Assembly (NCBI RefSeq): GCF_022965805.1
Contig: NC_133104.1
Span: 44,002,682 to 44,066,681, forward strand
Direction: 5' to 3'
Length of the DNA: 64,000 nucleotides
DNA from: Primulina eburnea
Taxonomy: Eukaryota > Streptophyta > Magnoliopsida > Lamiales > Gesneriaceae
Positions 11,143 to 23,598 of this stretch are shown here, in pieces; the stretch's first letter is position 1; each line of letters begins with the position of its first letter. The notes under the pieces are model-generated. The model searched no databases and was not told where the DNA came from. It saw only the letters and a program-made list of their open reading frames with translations. A program made the translations under genes and the position numbers.

Positions 11143-13372
11143 TCACAAGCCGGCAGAGACAAGGCCGTGCAATGTAATGATACCAATCAAGACATTATGG
11201 TCGCCGATGACGGGCAAGAACTGCACCGCTGATGGGGGAGACTCCATCTTCTGCATTGCTACCACTGCCATTGCATCCGGACTGATTGTCCTTGGGTTCC
11301 TGTAACACCGAGTGAAGTTGTAACTTCAATTCACAACAGCCACGCAACGCAGCAGACATGTTTGGAAACTATAAGAGGAATGATGTTTATATGAAATCAA
11401 ATCTTAAAACGCGTGGATCTGGAGCTATGGGGAAAGAACACCTTTCAAGTCACAGCCACTGGTTTGATGCTAGTACGAAAATACACATAGACAAAATTAA
11501 AAGATACGTGGTCAAATTATATATAAAGCTCTGGTTCCTGCCTGCAACAGAAGATATACCATGAAACCAAATATTAAAACCCTTCTAGTTTTATCAACTG
11601 AGCTTTTTTGTGGTACCGACTCGACCTTGATTATCATCATATCAAAACTACTTCTTCCGACTCTGAAGTTAGCACAACTTAAGAACAACGCTGTGATAAC
11701 AGCAAGAACTTCAAAATGGTGCGAACAAATGAATCCGAGATGCACTTCTCTTCTTTACATGTCCTAATGCAACTATGATTCCTCATAAATAGGAATCACT
11801 GTGAAAAAATGGTTTTACCTGTTACACATCTCTCCCACAGTGAGCTTGAAGATTCCCTCACCGCTGGCTTTCAATGTGCGACGCAGATCTCCATCAGTAA
11901 ACGTACCGAGCAGATGATAATCATTATCTATAACAAGAAGACATCCACAACCTTTGCTGCTCAGCTCAACCAGCTGATCCATTATCAAATCCCCTTCCCT
12001 GCATATTGGTAGCTCTTCTCCCTTCTTCATAAGATCCTTCACCTACAACACAAAGTGAGCAATTTAAGTAGGTACCAGGAATAAAATGATGCTGTCTCAA
12101 ATCGTTATTATAATTATGAACAACACATACTCGTATGCAAATTATATGAAAACAGAAACTTCATCAATCCATACACAACAACCATGAAATAAATAGCAGA
12201 ATATCCCTATTCAAGTTTCTACGACCATTCTACTACCTCTACTGAAGTGCAGAACCTTGTTCCCTCTCTATCATTTTTTATCATACTTATTATTTTTACC
12301 CCCTGTGGAACATCTTGTTTTCTCAAGAAAGCTCACGTCCAGCCAGATTAAGAAATAGCCTAACAGTCCATAATGCACAACTTACCGCCGGAGAACTCAG
12401 TCCAAGTTTCTTCATTTCACAAGATCAAGCTAAACCAAACAACAAACACCTCAAGGCATGGATCGAAAGGTCATTTTAGAAAATGCTCCCTGTTGTTTAG
12501 GTGAGATTAAAGAATTGGAAATTAGACATTTTAGAAAAGCCTGGAAATAGTGCTGTACTTTTTAAATTGTCACGGCCGCACTAGAAACTTAAAAATATTC
12601 TAAGTAGGCCGCACTTATTAAATATTTTTCCAATCAATTAGTTTTGTATCCAAGCTAACTTCTCCACCGACAATTTTCAGAATCATAACATGAAACTGAA
12701 AGAAAAGCTAATAAAATTCACCTTGAAAATCAAAGTCTTCCCGATTCTTCCAGCAGGATGATTCGCCGCATAGTTTTCTTTGCTCAAATTCCTGGCTCCC
12801 ATCAAAGCAATCGCGACGGTGTCCCCAAAGACCATCTGGATAGCCGTCGATGTGACGGGTGCTAGATCGAACGGGCACAATTCACGCTGCAGAGGCAAAT
12901 TCACGTTCAGATCACACAATCCCACGAGCCCATTTGGCCTCACCGACGTAACAGATATCAAATAGACTCCCTTGGCCTTAACGCAAGGCACAAGCTTCAA
13001 CAACTCCTCAGAATTCCCGCTCTTGCTGAAGAGGACCAACAAATCTTGGGATGATAAAATGCCGATATCTCCATGAAGCGCGTCCACGGGGGATAAAAAC
13101 CCGGATCTGATTCCGAGAGAAACCAACGTCTGCGAGATCTTTTGGGCAACAAATCCAGATTTCCCAACCCCGGAGAAGAAAATGGTGCCCTTGGAATCAA
13201 GAAGAGTTTGCGTGAAGGTGAGGGTTTGGGACAGATCGAGGTTTTGAAAAAAATAGTTGAGGTAATTTTGCTGGGATTTGAAGAGATTGAGCAAATGGGC
13301 TTGATCCAAAGTGGTTAACTTCTCTTTGTTCTCGTCTTGAAGTTTGGAAAATGGCGGAGAAAGAGACCCCAT
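11143..13372 (-). CDS. KDSD/SETH3: Arabinose-5-phosphate isomerase (SIS + 2 CBS domains), 343 aa
   Basis: Interconverts D-ribulose 5-phosphate and D-arabinose 5-phosphate. This is the first step towards Kdo, which plants use in pectic rhamnogalacturonan II. Exons: 12722-13372, 11819-12042, 11143-11299; 1032 nt in frame, close to the ~350 aa of the Arabidopsis protein. The sugar isomerase (SIS) domain fills exon 1, with [16 protein letters not shown] (residues 65-80), HGDIG (100-104), [10 protein letters not shown] (116-125), [10 protein letters not shown] (171-180) and [10 protein letters not shown] (204-213). The two CBS domains lie in exon 2 (218-291, [19 protein letters not shown]) and exon 3 (292-343, [19 protein letters not shown]). 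No transit peptide is evident, so a cytosolic enzyme is likely. The ATG at 13372 is the first in frame and gives the normal length. The gene stands alone; its neighbours have unrelated jobs. Confidence 0.95.
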
Positions 13373-13584
13373 TTTCGCTCTCCTTAGATTGGAGAAGAGT
13401 GATCGGGGAGGCTTTTCGCGGGAGTTGGTTTTGTGGGAGCTAAATCAATTTTTTAATTAATGTATATATTATTTTTAATATTATTTTAAATATTACTTGA
13501 ATATGTGAATATGATAAAAAATTCTCCACAGATGTATGATAAAGAGTACATAAAAAAATACAAAATTTCTTTTTAGAGTAAAAT

Positions 13585-13586
<2 letters not shown>

Positions 13587-13660
<74 letters not shown>
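13587..13660. repeat. (TA)n microsatellite
   Basis: TA run of about 36 units just upstream of KDSD. It reads as poly-(Tyr-Ile) in the open frames across it, which is not a protein. Confidence 0.94.
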
Positions 13661-13662
<2 letters not shown>

Positions 13663-14716
13663 TGTAGAAAAACAAATTGCACTATTTCGATGCAAAATAA
13701 TTATATATCAGAATAAAATTTTATTTATAACTTAAAAAATTAAATAAATATAAATTTTAAAGTGTTTTCGTGTAAAAGGCAAAAAAAAAGTTTAATGTTT
13801 GGATAAATATTGAAAAATAATTTTGTTTTTATTTTGAAGTAAAATTAAAAGCAAAAGTCCATAAACATTAACTTCTAAAAAAATAAATTTTATGTAACAT
13901 CCTATATTGGACGATTTTGCACAGCATACCAGCACGAGTTTATGCACGTCGGAAAAACAAAGACCACTTCAAAACCGATTCATGCCAAAAATCGTTTTTT
14001 TTGTTAATTTATAAAATATTCCCAATTTACAATTGCATTAGTTATACATATATAATAAATTATCATCATTAGCAAATTATTAAGACAATAATTACTGTTG
14101 GTGTCCACAAAGGACAGCTGTGGATGGGACTCGGATTCATGTTTTCTATTTGTTTATTGAAATTTGAACATGTGTATCTTTCTGATTGATTGATGCTAAG
14201 TGGTTTTTACTTCATATATAGTCGTGTTCGAGTCTACTCCTGCCGCTTTCATTTACGGCCATCTTGATTGATGCATGTTATTCAGTTTGCCACTTTTTTA
14301 CTTGACAAGTATGGAAAATATTGAGTAAAGATCAATGTCCCCTCCCCCTCCCTAGTTCACTAAATTTTATATACAGAGAGCCAGGATTTGCTGGAGTTTT
14401 TGCGGGCTATATTCATCAAATCAAAATTATATTTTCGCGAAAACGTGCAGATGGTGCTAGAGGAAATTAGTTTATGATTAACAGTTGCTAACGTTACACT
14501 GATTCGCATTCGGAGATCATTAAGTCTCATCCCCTCCTCCTGTGACCTTCTTGAGACGCTTAAGGTCTGAGAACATGAACTTTTTCGCTCTTGGCCTGGT
14601 ATTGTGGTGGATGAAGAAAAGTGTTTTTATACTAATCTGTTACTTTTTTCAAGTATTATCGTCGATCCTTATGTAAACAATCAAGGAAGGCTAGAGAGAG
14701 TCGATGGCGAAAAGCT

Positions 14717-15121
14717 TTGGACAAACATCAGATCAAGTCGGATATTGAAGCATCGAATCACTTGAACAAAGAGAAGAAGATTGTTGCACCTGCTTCGAAT
14801 ACTAACAGGAAACGAGCGTGGCAGGCAGACACTATAATTCTTTGCAATGCTTGTTTTCTGTTTCTTGGTTTTTTAATGTTATTTCAGATGTTTTTGTTTG
14901 TTCTTACACTTTTTCATGTTGTCCGCAAGGTTAAATCTCTGGCCAAAATTACTAGATTTCTTCTAAATTATTATTATCATCATTGTATGAACTGTGAGTT
15001 ATTGATTTTAGTAGGGAAGACCTGCCGCGGGGTGCCTTGGCAGCATGTATTAGGTAATAAAACAACACTCGTAATTCCAAGCCTTGTCCATTCCCGAATA
15101 TTAACTGGAAAACCCCGATAG
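14717..15121 (+). CDS. Unidentified 134-codon ORF, doubtful
   Basis: The first ~40 residues (ending NTNRKRAWQAD) are hydrophilic and exon-like. They are followed by one strongly hydrophobic stretch and then less protein-like sequence. A GT donor is not obvious after the first part. No family recognised. It lies alone between the (TA)n tract and the TIM14 gene, on the opposite strand to both neighbours. Probably non-coding or a decayed exon. Confidence 0.2.
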   Translation: MDKHQIKSDIEASNHLNKEKKIVAPASNTNRKRAWQADTIILCNACFLFLGFLMLFQMFLFVLTLFHVVRKVKSLAKITRFLLNYYYHHCMNCELLILVGKTCRGVPWQHVLGNKTTLVIPSLVHSRILTGKPR

Positions 15122-15307
15122 AAAAAGATATAAACTAAAAAACAAAAGTAATGCTGGTTTAATATATTACATACAAGTTCTAATTACACGGAGGAACTAC
15201 ATAAAATGGTGAGTTCTTGTTAACGAGCAAGCAAAATAGAAACCAAAGTCTATGGGGGACAGACCTGTGCAGGGCTGGCCATGGAGTAACACTACTGATG
15301 TTTTCTT

Positions 15308-15330
15308 TTGTGTGTGTGTGTGTGTGTGTG
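15308..15330. repeat. (TG)n microsatellite
   Basis: About eleven TG units in the KDSD-TIM14 spacer. Confidence 0.88.
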
Positions 15331-16008
15331 CAGTAATGTCGCTTCATGGGAGCCCTGCTCTGGTCTGAATATACCGTCATTTCTTGCTGGTGCTGCTGAT
15401 TTTTTAGGCTACAAATTTTGTGTTTGACTTGTTCCGATGCATAAATGGTTAATTTTTTCACCAAGAAAGAGGTATGTATATGGTTTTACAAGCATATATC
15501 TCATGGTATAATACTTTATAAATGCAATGAAGGACTATTCCATTTCAAAATGGATGAGCAGTGATCATATATGATTGCTGAATTACCCATCCTGCAGATT
15601 TTATCGGTTTTGATATCCGAATGGTGTTGCTTCTAATGTATTAGTATGGTGCTCTTGATTATTGCATCTTTCAGAATGATGATATTATTTCTATTTTTGT
15701 CGCACAATTTCAGAGACAGAGCACATACCTATAAATCGATACTGACTTCAGGATTCATGAAGCACTTCCAGTCATCAGACGTAAACAAAGTATGTCATAC
15801 TAATGGGACACTCATCAATGCTGCACATTCAAAGCCTCTATCAAAGTGGACACAAATCAACCCACCGGTACCATACATACGCGTAAAATGCCTTATTAAA
15901 TACCGAGCTATGTCAGCTGGACCACAAATATAGATGAAAGGGAGGAAAGAAGTAAAATTTGTGGCATCTATAAAGAATATGGCTCTTGACAAAGTAATTT
16001 GTTATAAA

Positions 16009-17317
16009 TCAGAATAGAGAGTCTCCTGCCTTTGTTTTCCTTAACAATAAGTCCTTAGCTTCATTGATCTTGGAAGCCAGATAATGGCTACCACCAGCAT
16101 CCGGATGGTTCGCTACCATCACTCTCCTATGAGCCTCCTTGATTTTCTCCAGTACGGCATACTCCCTATTCGTAATATAGATGGTATATAATTAAGCATT
16201 TCTTAGAAAAAAATATATGAATTAGAGAACTCTGATTTTGAGATTGAGCATGAATTATGTGGCTCTCTGGTGATGCAGAACAAGCATCGATCCACTCTGA
16301 AAAAGGAACGGAGTCTAAAGGCATTACCTCACTCCAAGAATCAATGCCGCCTCTCGTCTTGTCATCACATGTTCAAACCCTCCAGGATAAAATCTACGAG
16401 AACGTGGAACAACTGGGCGAGCTTTAAATGCTTGCCATGCTCTTATCAAGTACCTGGCCCCCAAAGCTGCGGTTCCAAAAGTAGCACCAATTATCATAGG
16501 AGATTCCTGAAAGCAAAAAAGGTGAGTAGTATGCTTGGGGAGACACTTTATTTCTCATTGTTGCAACAAAAACAACAAAGCAGACCATAGAAAAGTGGAG
16601 AGTTCATGTTCCTTCATCTGCTTTCAAGATTCTACAAGCTTGGTATGGGGCCTATGGGCGTATGTCAATCAATAATCGAACGTGAGCTCAACCAAGTTGA
16701 ACGAATTAGCGAGAATGTTCGGCTCAAGCTCATTTTTAAGTCAAAACTAATAAGTGCTTATTTAATTTGTATTTCAACTCATTGAAGGAATTGTTTGAAA
16801 CTGGTTTCATGCACTAACCAAAAAATCCCTCAAAAACAAATTGACAATAAAATAATGCTAACAATGGAAACAAATGCTTTTATGTGTGAGATGCAAACAT
16901 GTACAGGGTCTTCAATACCGTTAAGAACAATATTATATGAACATGTTTAATCCACAAGTTACAAATCACAAACTTGAGGTGAAAAGTCCTTGTTTTGGCT
17001 AGATCTCTCAAGCAAACATGCTTCAAATTCCAACTCAAACTCATTGACTGTCTCGATCAACAGCAGATGCAGTGAAAAAACAAGATTCACATGAGACTCT
17101 CCCTCGAGTAAGTACATCGATCGCATCAAGCTAAAATTCTATAATAACCAAATCATAGGATGCAATTATATACCATGAGAATTAATGTCGTGTATTATAA
17201 TCAATGCCATCTCGTAATTCTTTAACAGAAGCTCAAAAATGATCCCACCTTGAATTAAAAATAAAACAGTAAACAAAATTTAAAGGGATGGAAGAAAAAG
17301 GTCCAAAAACATACCAT
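16009..17317 (-). CDS. TIM14: Mitochondrial import inner membrane translocase subunit TIM14 (PAM18), 112 aa
   Basis: J-domain co-chaperone of the presequence translocase motor. It sits in the inner mitochondrial membrane and stimulates matrix Hsp70. Exons: 17315-17317 (only the ATG codon of the CDS), 16328-16506, 16009-16165. The total is 339 nt, giving 112 residues, the same length I recall for Arabidopsis TIM14. Residues 4-22 form the single hydrophobic segment ([17 protein letters not shown]). They are followed by AWQAFKARP and the family linker [20 protein letters not shown] (41-60). The C-terminal J-domain carries the essential HPD at 81-83 within [12 protein letters not shown], then [10 protein letters not shown]. 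The start is odd: ATG is followed at once by a GTATG donor and the second codon lies ~800 bases away. I chose it because joining ATG to exon 2 gives MESPMIIG and a family-length protein. The 5' UTR upstream of 17317 is not defined. Confidence 0.92.
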
Positions 17318-20296
17318 CAATTCGAGAAATAGAGAACAACAATGGGTTCAAATCAAGCAAACACCTTCACCGAGGAGGAACCGAGTACAATGGGAAGACT
17401 GGTGTATGAAACTGTTGGCTGGTCCAAGAAACTAAAAAAGGGAGGCCTGATTCAAGCTTGTTTTGGGGGATTTGACCTTAAAATTCTTGTGTTATGCATG
17501 TACTGTGTATGTAGGGTGGAGTAGGGGGCAAGATATCTTTGGATTTTGACGAGTCGTACGTTTGACCAATCGTAGACCACGAAACGGGTGCGTCGGGCCG
17601 GGTCGGGTCTCCAGAACCATCAGCCGATCTGTTTACGTATCATATCGCCATTAATCTCGATGTCATGGTTTAGCAAATTAAACCTATATAATTTTTATAT
17701 AGAAATATTTTCGAATCTCTCAAAAATTTATAAACTATCTCCTTTACTCTCACAAAATAATTAATTATTTTGTAACGTAAACCACGAATTCATCTACGAC
17801 TATCAAAATAGACCGACCCGCCTAACCCCGGCCCTCTATCCAATGGTTCGCCGGCCAATGGGATAATTCGAGAAAACTTCAACTCAACCTAACTCGTCTT
17901 ATGTGTCGGATTAAAGATAACCCACCAATTTTTTTTTTATAAAAAAACTAATAAAAACAAATTTCACATTCATCCTTAAAATCAAATCTTTTCATATTCT
18001 TGTTTATTTTTTATTGACCATGAATGATGATAAATGATAATTTATTTATTTTTTAAAAAATATTATATCTTTTTATTTGTTGCCCACTGTAATCGTTATA
18101 GTCTTTATTATATTCTTTGTTTCTCAAATGATCTTCTTGTATTTTATTTGTGGATCCTCGTACTTTAATTTTGAAAGAGTAGATATCGTGTGAGACGGTC
18201 TCACGAATTTTTATCTGTAAGACATGGTCAACCCTACCGATATTCACAATAAAAAGTAATAATCTTAGCGAGCGTCTCACACAAGCTTTTGCCATTTTGA
18301 AAATACTAAAAGTGAAATCACATTCAACTTGATTGCACATATAGATCTCACTACATATACATAATATACTCTCACAAATTTCACACAACTATAAAATAAT
18401 TGTTTGATTATTAATTAAAATTTTATATTTTAAAAATTAAATAATGACGCGTTACCCGCCCAACCCGCAACCAAAAATGGCTGAACTATTTTGACCTGCC
18501 TTCAAAATAGTAATCAAACACGCCAATTTTCTTCTTGCTACGAGTGGTTAACTCGAAGCATACATACTTTTTTCTTGCTACAAGTTTTTTTCCCAGGCAT
18601 GCTTGTAACAAATAATTTACTTATTTAATGTGGTTTGTATGATACTGCTTAGTCGATGAGTTTACTCAATGTACATCGAAATATAACAACTACGAGTTCC
18701 ATCAAAAAGAAAAATATGAATTTGTTTCTACGTGTTTCTATTTGAAAAAAAAAAAAAAGACAAGAACCCTAAATATGTCTCCTTGTGAATTGTTAACCTA
18801 GTCAAAATCAAATAAAAAAAATCACAAAAACTCATGTGAAACGATATCACAGGTTAATTTCGTGAGACTAATCTCTAACCCGATTCGATTCACAAATCTT
18901 TTATTTTGTATACTAAAAGTATTACATTATTCATTTCAAATATGATTTGAGCTGACTTGTATCACGTAAAAAGACCGACAAGATCGTTTCACAACAAATC
19001 TACTAAAAAAGAATTAGAATACATCAATTTCATATTATGTTTACCACGTTTTTTTTAGTAATAAATTTGTTCGCAACTCTCGATATCTACACAACCAACT
19101 ATCTGTCTCTACTTTATTAAGATAATGATATTTTGATTTGGGGTCGTTAGATGAGTCCACTATAATACACTCCGTTAGTTGTCTCTTTCATTCATAGATC
19201 TTGTTTCTACGTACCCTTTACCCAACCAACCTATTATCTATGGGATTTTGCATGGATCATGGATCTTTTATTTTAGACAGTATTTAGTTTTCATATATAT
19301 ATATAATTCTGCTGAAATAAAAATAATTTTTTTTAAAACTTCAACATAGATATAATATTTAGGATAAGATGGAACTAACCGGACTATGGACTACTGGTTG
19401 CTGCAGATTGATGTTAACTAGGAAGCTAGATACCAAGTCTTTAATTATTGTTATATATTGCCCCTACCTTGCCATGACTTTTAAGCTCACTACCAGTCTA
19501 TTCCCACCACAGGCCCGCATTTGAAAGTGACACCTAATAAAATGAAGCACTACATATATTTAACTAATGCATCCATTTATAATTTGACTTCAAGTATTGT
19601 TCGGGTTAGTTGAATAAGTAAGTGTTTGATTAATTGATTTTTTTCAATCGATATTTTCTTGACTATACCCATCTAATAAAGTTGTTTAGTGTGATTTATT
19701 CGACTAACGTGACTTATAAACTACTATTTTAGTTCGAAAGTTTACAAAGTATCGAAAAATATCGGTTACAATTCACACGCCATACATTATTTATCGATGC
19801 CATGAACCTCAACACAAATTCCATATGAAAAATATATAAGTTCCACGAAACAGAAGTCAATACCCGAACCATACATTATTTATGGCTGCTAAACTGATAT
19901 CAAACTTGAACAGAAGAACAAAACTGTCACTAACCCTAATGAAAGGGAAAGAAAATGGAGAGGCCCACTTCAAGAAATACAGGTAATGGTTCGTTCTTGA
20001 CTCCTATTTCAACCGATTATATTAATGAGGGTTCTTTTTTCTTTTTTTTTTTGGGTTCAGGTAAAACTTTTAACTGAGATGTCTTTTTTTTTTTCTGAAC
20101 TGTGATGAGGCTGGCATATAAATACAGCAGCAGCAGTGAGGCGCAGCAGCAGCATGCAATGCATTCAAGTTGCTCAACTAACCGAGAGATTTAATAGTTT
20201 CTGACTTCATTCAATACCGGCTTCCTCAACTAACCCAATGTTGCTAACAGATGACTCGGAAAGATTGTGTTTCTGGAATGTTAACTGGCGGGAATA
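17318..20296. other. Intergenic between TIM14 and HDG11
   Basis: Holds a deleted MITE copy (18184-18292), a diverged relative (about 18828-18995) and a CAG-rich patch (about 20126-20155) in the likely 3' UTR of HDG11. No gene recognised. Confidence 0.55.
18184..18292 (+). mobile_element. MITE copy 2, internally deleted
   Basis: Left end GTGAGACGGTCTCACG and the first ~75 bases match copy 1. The sequence then jumps to the right end GCGTCTCACACAAGC, with about 55 interior bases missing. Confidence 0.68.
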
Positions 20297-23200
20297 TCAG
20301 GAAGTGGTGCAGTTCAAGGCGGATTTAATCTGGTGGACAGTGTTGCTAATAAGGTTATTAATTGTTGCGACGGATTCGGCGGTCATTCCCGAGGATTGCA
20401 TGCCACTCACAAGTATTTGAAACATTACTGTTACGAGTGAACCTGAGGATTCGGCAGCGATGACGGGTGTGGAGCTAGTTGAAGCTCCGTCACCTCCTCC
20501 CTCTGCGGAATGGAGGTGATTAGGCTCGCCACTGGGGGATATTGTGAAACCGGACGGGAGTAATGGGATGTAGGAAGGGTCGTCTCCTCTCATTGCTATT
20601 TCGATGGCTGGTATATCGACAGGGCAGTACGCGATGAGTGAGCCGGAAGCGTCTATGCAGCTTTCTTGGAGGATTAACGTATTGTTTTGGCCAGCATTGA
20701 ACGCCTGTTTCAGAATTCAAAGTTAGATATGCGACAGGCTTGAATGCTTTTTTGGGTGAGAAATAGCGTGTTGAAAGGAAGACGAATGGTTGAAGAAATG
20801 AAATATACCCGAAGAACAGATATGCAGTTCCCGGGGTGAGAACCATTTGCAATGTGAGCAACCTCTTGAACCGGATATTGATTTGAGAGAACATCCCACT
20901 ATAATTTTAAAATAAACTTATTAGAATACGTGATGTAAATATTTCCAATGTAATCAGCTCGAGTCGTGCTTAATTACCTGAGGTCGAGTTCTCTCGTCCC
21001 TAAGAAAATTGAAGACGTTATGCGGAGAGACAGGAAGCCAGAGAGTAGCGGCTGCACAAAGCACGACACCGCTGAGCTGGCCAGGATCAGTGCTCTTATG
21101 AGACGTGGCTCGGACTTCAAACTCATTTAATCTTGATATCGTGGTCCATCGTTGGCCATTCGAAGGGTTGATGCTTGAACAGAAGCTTTTCACCAACCTT
21201 TGTGCAAGTTTCACCATGCTTCTTTTGCCTTCGGCTGATGGAATCACTATCAATACACGACAATGTTACCATTAACAAAAAGACAACCAAAGAAACATTG
21301 TAATTTGCATTTTTGCTTCATAAATCAAGACATAAATTTTCTCCTGATTTACCGCCTCCACCAAAATCTGTGGTTGAACTTTCAGTAACCATCAAACAAG
21401 CAAATCTTTCAGAAATCCTTTGAAGAGTAGAAAGCCATCTTTCGGCTCCAAAAGCCACTCCGGTCCGAATCAGGTCTCTATAAAGTCCATGAACCGGAAC
21501 TTTGTCTTCTATCTCCCAATGTTCCATCCAAGAAACCTTCATTAATAATGCATACAAATTTTACTTGATATCAATTATAAGAGCAAGGACTAAAGTAACT
21601 ATAATGAATTTCGTGTTAAATTTTACCTTAGAGTAACCATTTGGCATCTCTTGTATCAAGCATCCAGAAGGAAGCTTGTGAGCTTTGCACGAAGAAGTGA
21701 ATTGGATCTCTTGTTGAGGAAGATCATAAGAAACATCGATTATAGCCCAAGTGCCTTGCTTGATCTGCTGACATAAGCGAAGAAAATAGAGTTGTCTAAT
21801 TGGTAGCAATGCTGTAAGCATTTGCAATTCTTCATACATCTGTGGTATGAAGCAAGTAATCTGAGAATCAGAGACACGCCACAGAAGAAACATACAAACT
21901 TTAAGGGGGAGGAAAAAAATTCACTATGCACTAATCATGATCATATGTTTATTATTACCAACTGCAATGTGCCACTTTGGCTTCCAAGAATTCCAGATGA
22001 TATCACGCATATAGTTGTTGCCCTCGAAACGATAGTCGGAAACATTTCAACCCATTTATCCTGTCAATACTTTTACAAATTACACCATTGAACCAGGAAC
22101 TTCAACGTGACTAGCGGATCCGAAGGAAGGTGAGGGAAGTGATCGTCCCACAAAACAAACAAAAATCCTTTATGTTGCGTATGTATATTTTTTTTTAAAA
22201 TGTAATTCTTGCCCCCCTCATCCTCCAAATTTCTGAATCCGCGCCTGTTCACATATAAAAAAACATGAAAACTAAACTAACCACATCCATAAACTTGTCA
22301 ACCAAAGCCAAACCATTCATTATCACCACACCAGAAGCTCTCGAAGCTTCCATTCGTGCCTCTGGATTTCTTAAATGACTATTAGGCCTTGGGAAAAATC
22401 TCTCGTAGTTTTCGGAAACAAGAATCTCCCTACCATCTGTTGAGGACTTAACCCAAAGAGGCTCATTGCTCTGCAAGAGCCTAATCAGTTCATTCATGGC
22501 ATTGGTTGCCATTTCTGTCATGACAGATTTATCCATTTCTGAAATGCTCACTGGAGGGAAGACTAAACTCGGCATTACACTTGATGAACTTCCCGAAAGA
22601 AGATCGAGATCAAGGGAAGGGCCGGGAACTAAATCTCCGTGACCTCCAAAACTTGCCATGGATAAATCCCATGAAGATGCATGAACAGGCATCACTGATG
22701 GGAGTTGTGAAATAGGCCGCCCGATATATTTTGACGCAATACTTGAGACACGGTCCAGCTATAAATCGTACAAACACAAAAAAAGAGGTCAATAAAATTG
22801 GATATCATAGAATCTAATGAAGTTTTTTGGGATATTACTCAAGAAATGAAACATTCCAGACCTCTTCTTTCATTAAGGCATTTTCCATTCGCAGTTTTTG
22901 CTCATCAAAGTATGAATCTTCAACTGGAGGGCCTCCACAAGAGGGACAGATCACATTCTTGAGGGCTTCTCTAATTGCTATATTTTCACATCTAATCTTA
23001 TCATTTTCTGCTCTAAGCGCGCAGTTATCTGCTCTTTCATGTTGTGTCTAAACAAAATTACAATTAAAAAGAGAACATAACTAAGATCAGTTGCCAGGGA
23101 AGGGAATAAATTATTTCGACCTATTAAAAAAATAAAACAAATTACCTTCGTCTGAGTCCTTCGATTTTGAAACCAAAATTTGATCTGCCTAGGATGCAAA

Positions 23201-23598
23201 GCCAACTCCTTGCTCAACTGATTCCTGGTCTTCTCGTCTGGATGGGGACATTCTTTGAACATTCTGCACACAAAAACCTCAGCATCGTCGAAATCTAATT
23301 TTGTTCAAAATAAAGAAAGAAACTTCTTTTTCTCCCCGATTTTCTAATAAAATCTAATAAAAATAAATTATATCCATCAGTAAAATAGTTTATGCGTATG
23401 TGTGCACATGCAGTTGAGTTTGCAAATATACACGGTGCAAGGAAGAAGAAGAATAAGAAGAGAAAAGTCATACGATTCAAGGGTCTGAATTTGATGAGCC
23501 GTGTGGCGATGGTAACGTTTTCTCCTTCGATGAGAATCGGAGGCATCGGGGTGGTCTCCACCACTTGAGCCGCCACCGCCGCCGACGCTAAACTCCAT
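20297..23598 (-). CDS. HDG11: HD-ZIP class IV homeobox-leucine zipper/START transcription factor, HDG11-like, 723 aa
   Basis: Nuclear regulator of epidermal cell fate; in Arabidopsis HDG11 affects trichome branching, root growth and drought tolerance. Exons: 23474-23598, 23146-23263, 22862-23047, 22282-22758, 21959-22060, 21627-21839, 21353-21536, 20978-21246, 20809-20898, 20297-20704. The sum is 2172 nt, 723 aa against ~722 for HDG11, with every junction in frame. Residues 1-15 are Gly-rich. The homeodomain spans ~25-81 (KKR-like [15 protein letters not shown], then [10 protein letters not shown] and [13 protein letters not shown]). A zipper-loop-zipper follows, with the class IV CPSCGG cysteines near 115-120. 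The START domain starts around 225-230 ([20 protein letters not shown]), and the HD-START-associated domain runs to the end ([47 protein letters not shown]). An in-frame ATG exists at 23664, but the one at 23598 gives the family N-terminus. All key homeodomain helix-3 residues are intact. A (CAG)n-like run lies ~140 bases past the stop. Confidence 0.97.

Larger units (their letters stand above)
13373..16008. other. Intergenic between KDSD and TIM14
   Basis: Holds a long (TA)n tract (13587-13660), a (TG)n tract (about 15308-15330) and two doubtful plus-strand ORFs (14717-15121 and 15646-15933). The right end is the TIM14 3' UTR region. Confidence 0.5.

Noticed and set aside
13440..13682. Open frame with a poly-(Tyr-Ile) core
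   Set aside because: Simple translation of the (TA)n microsatellite.
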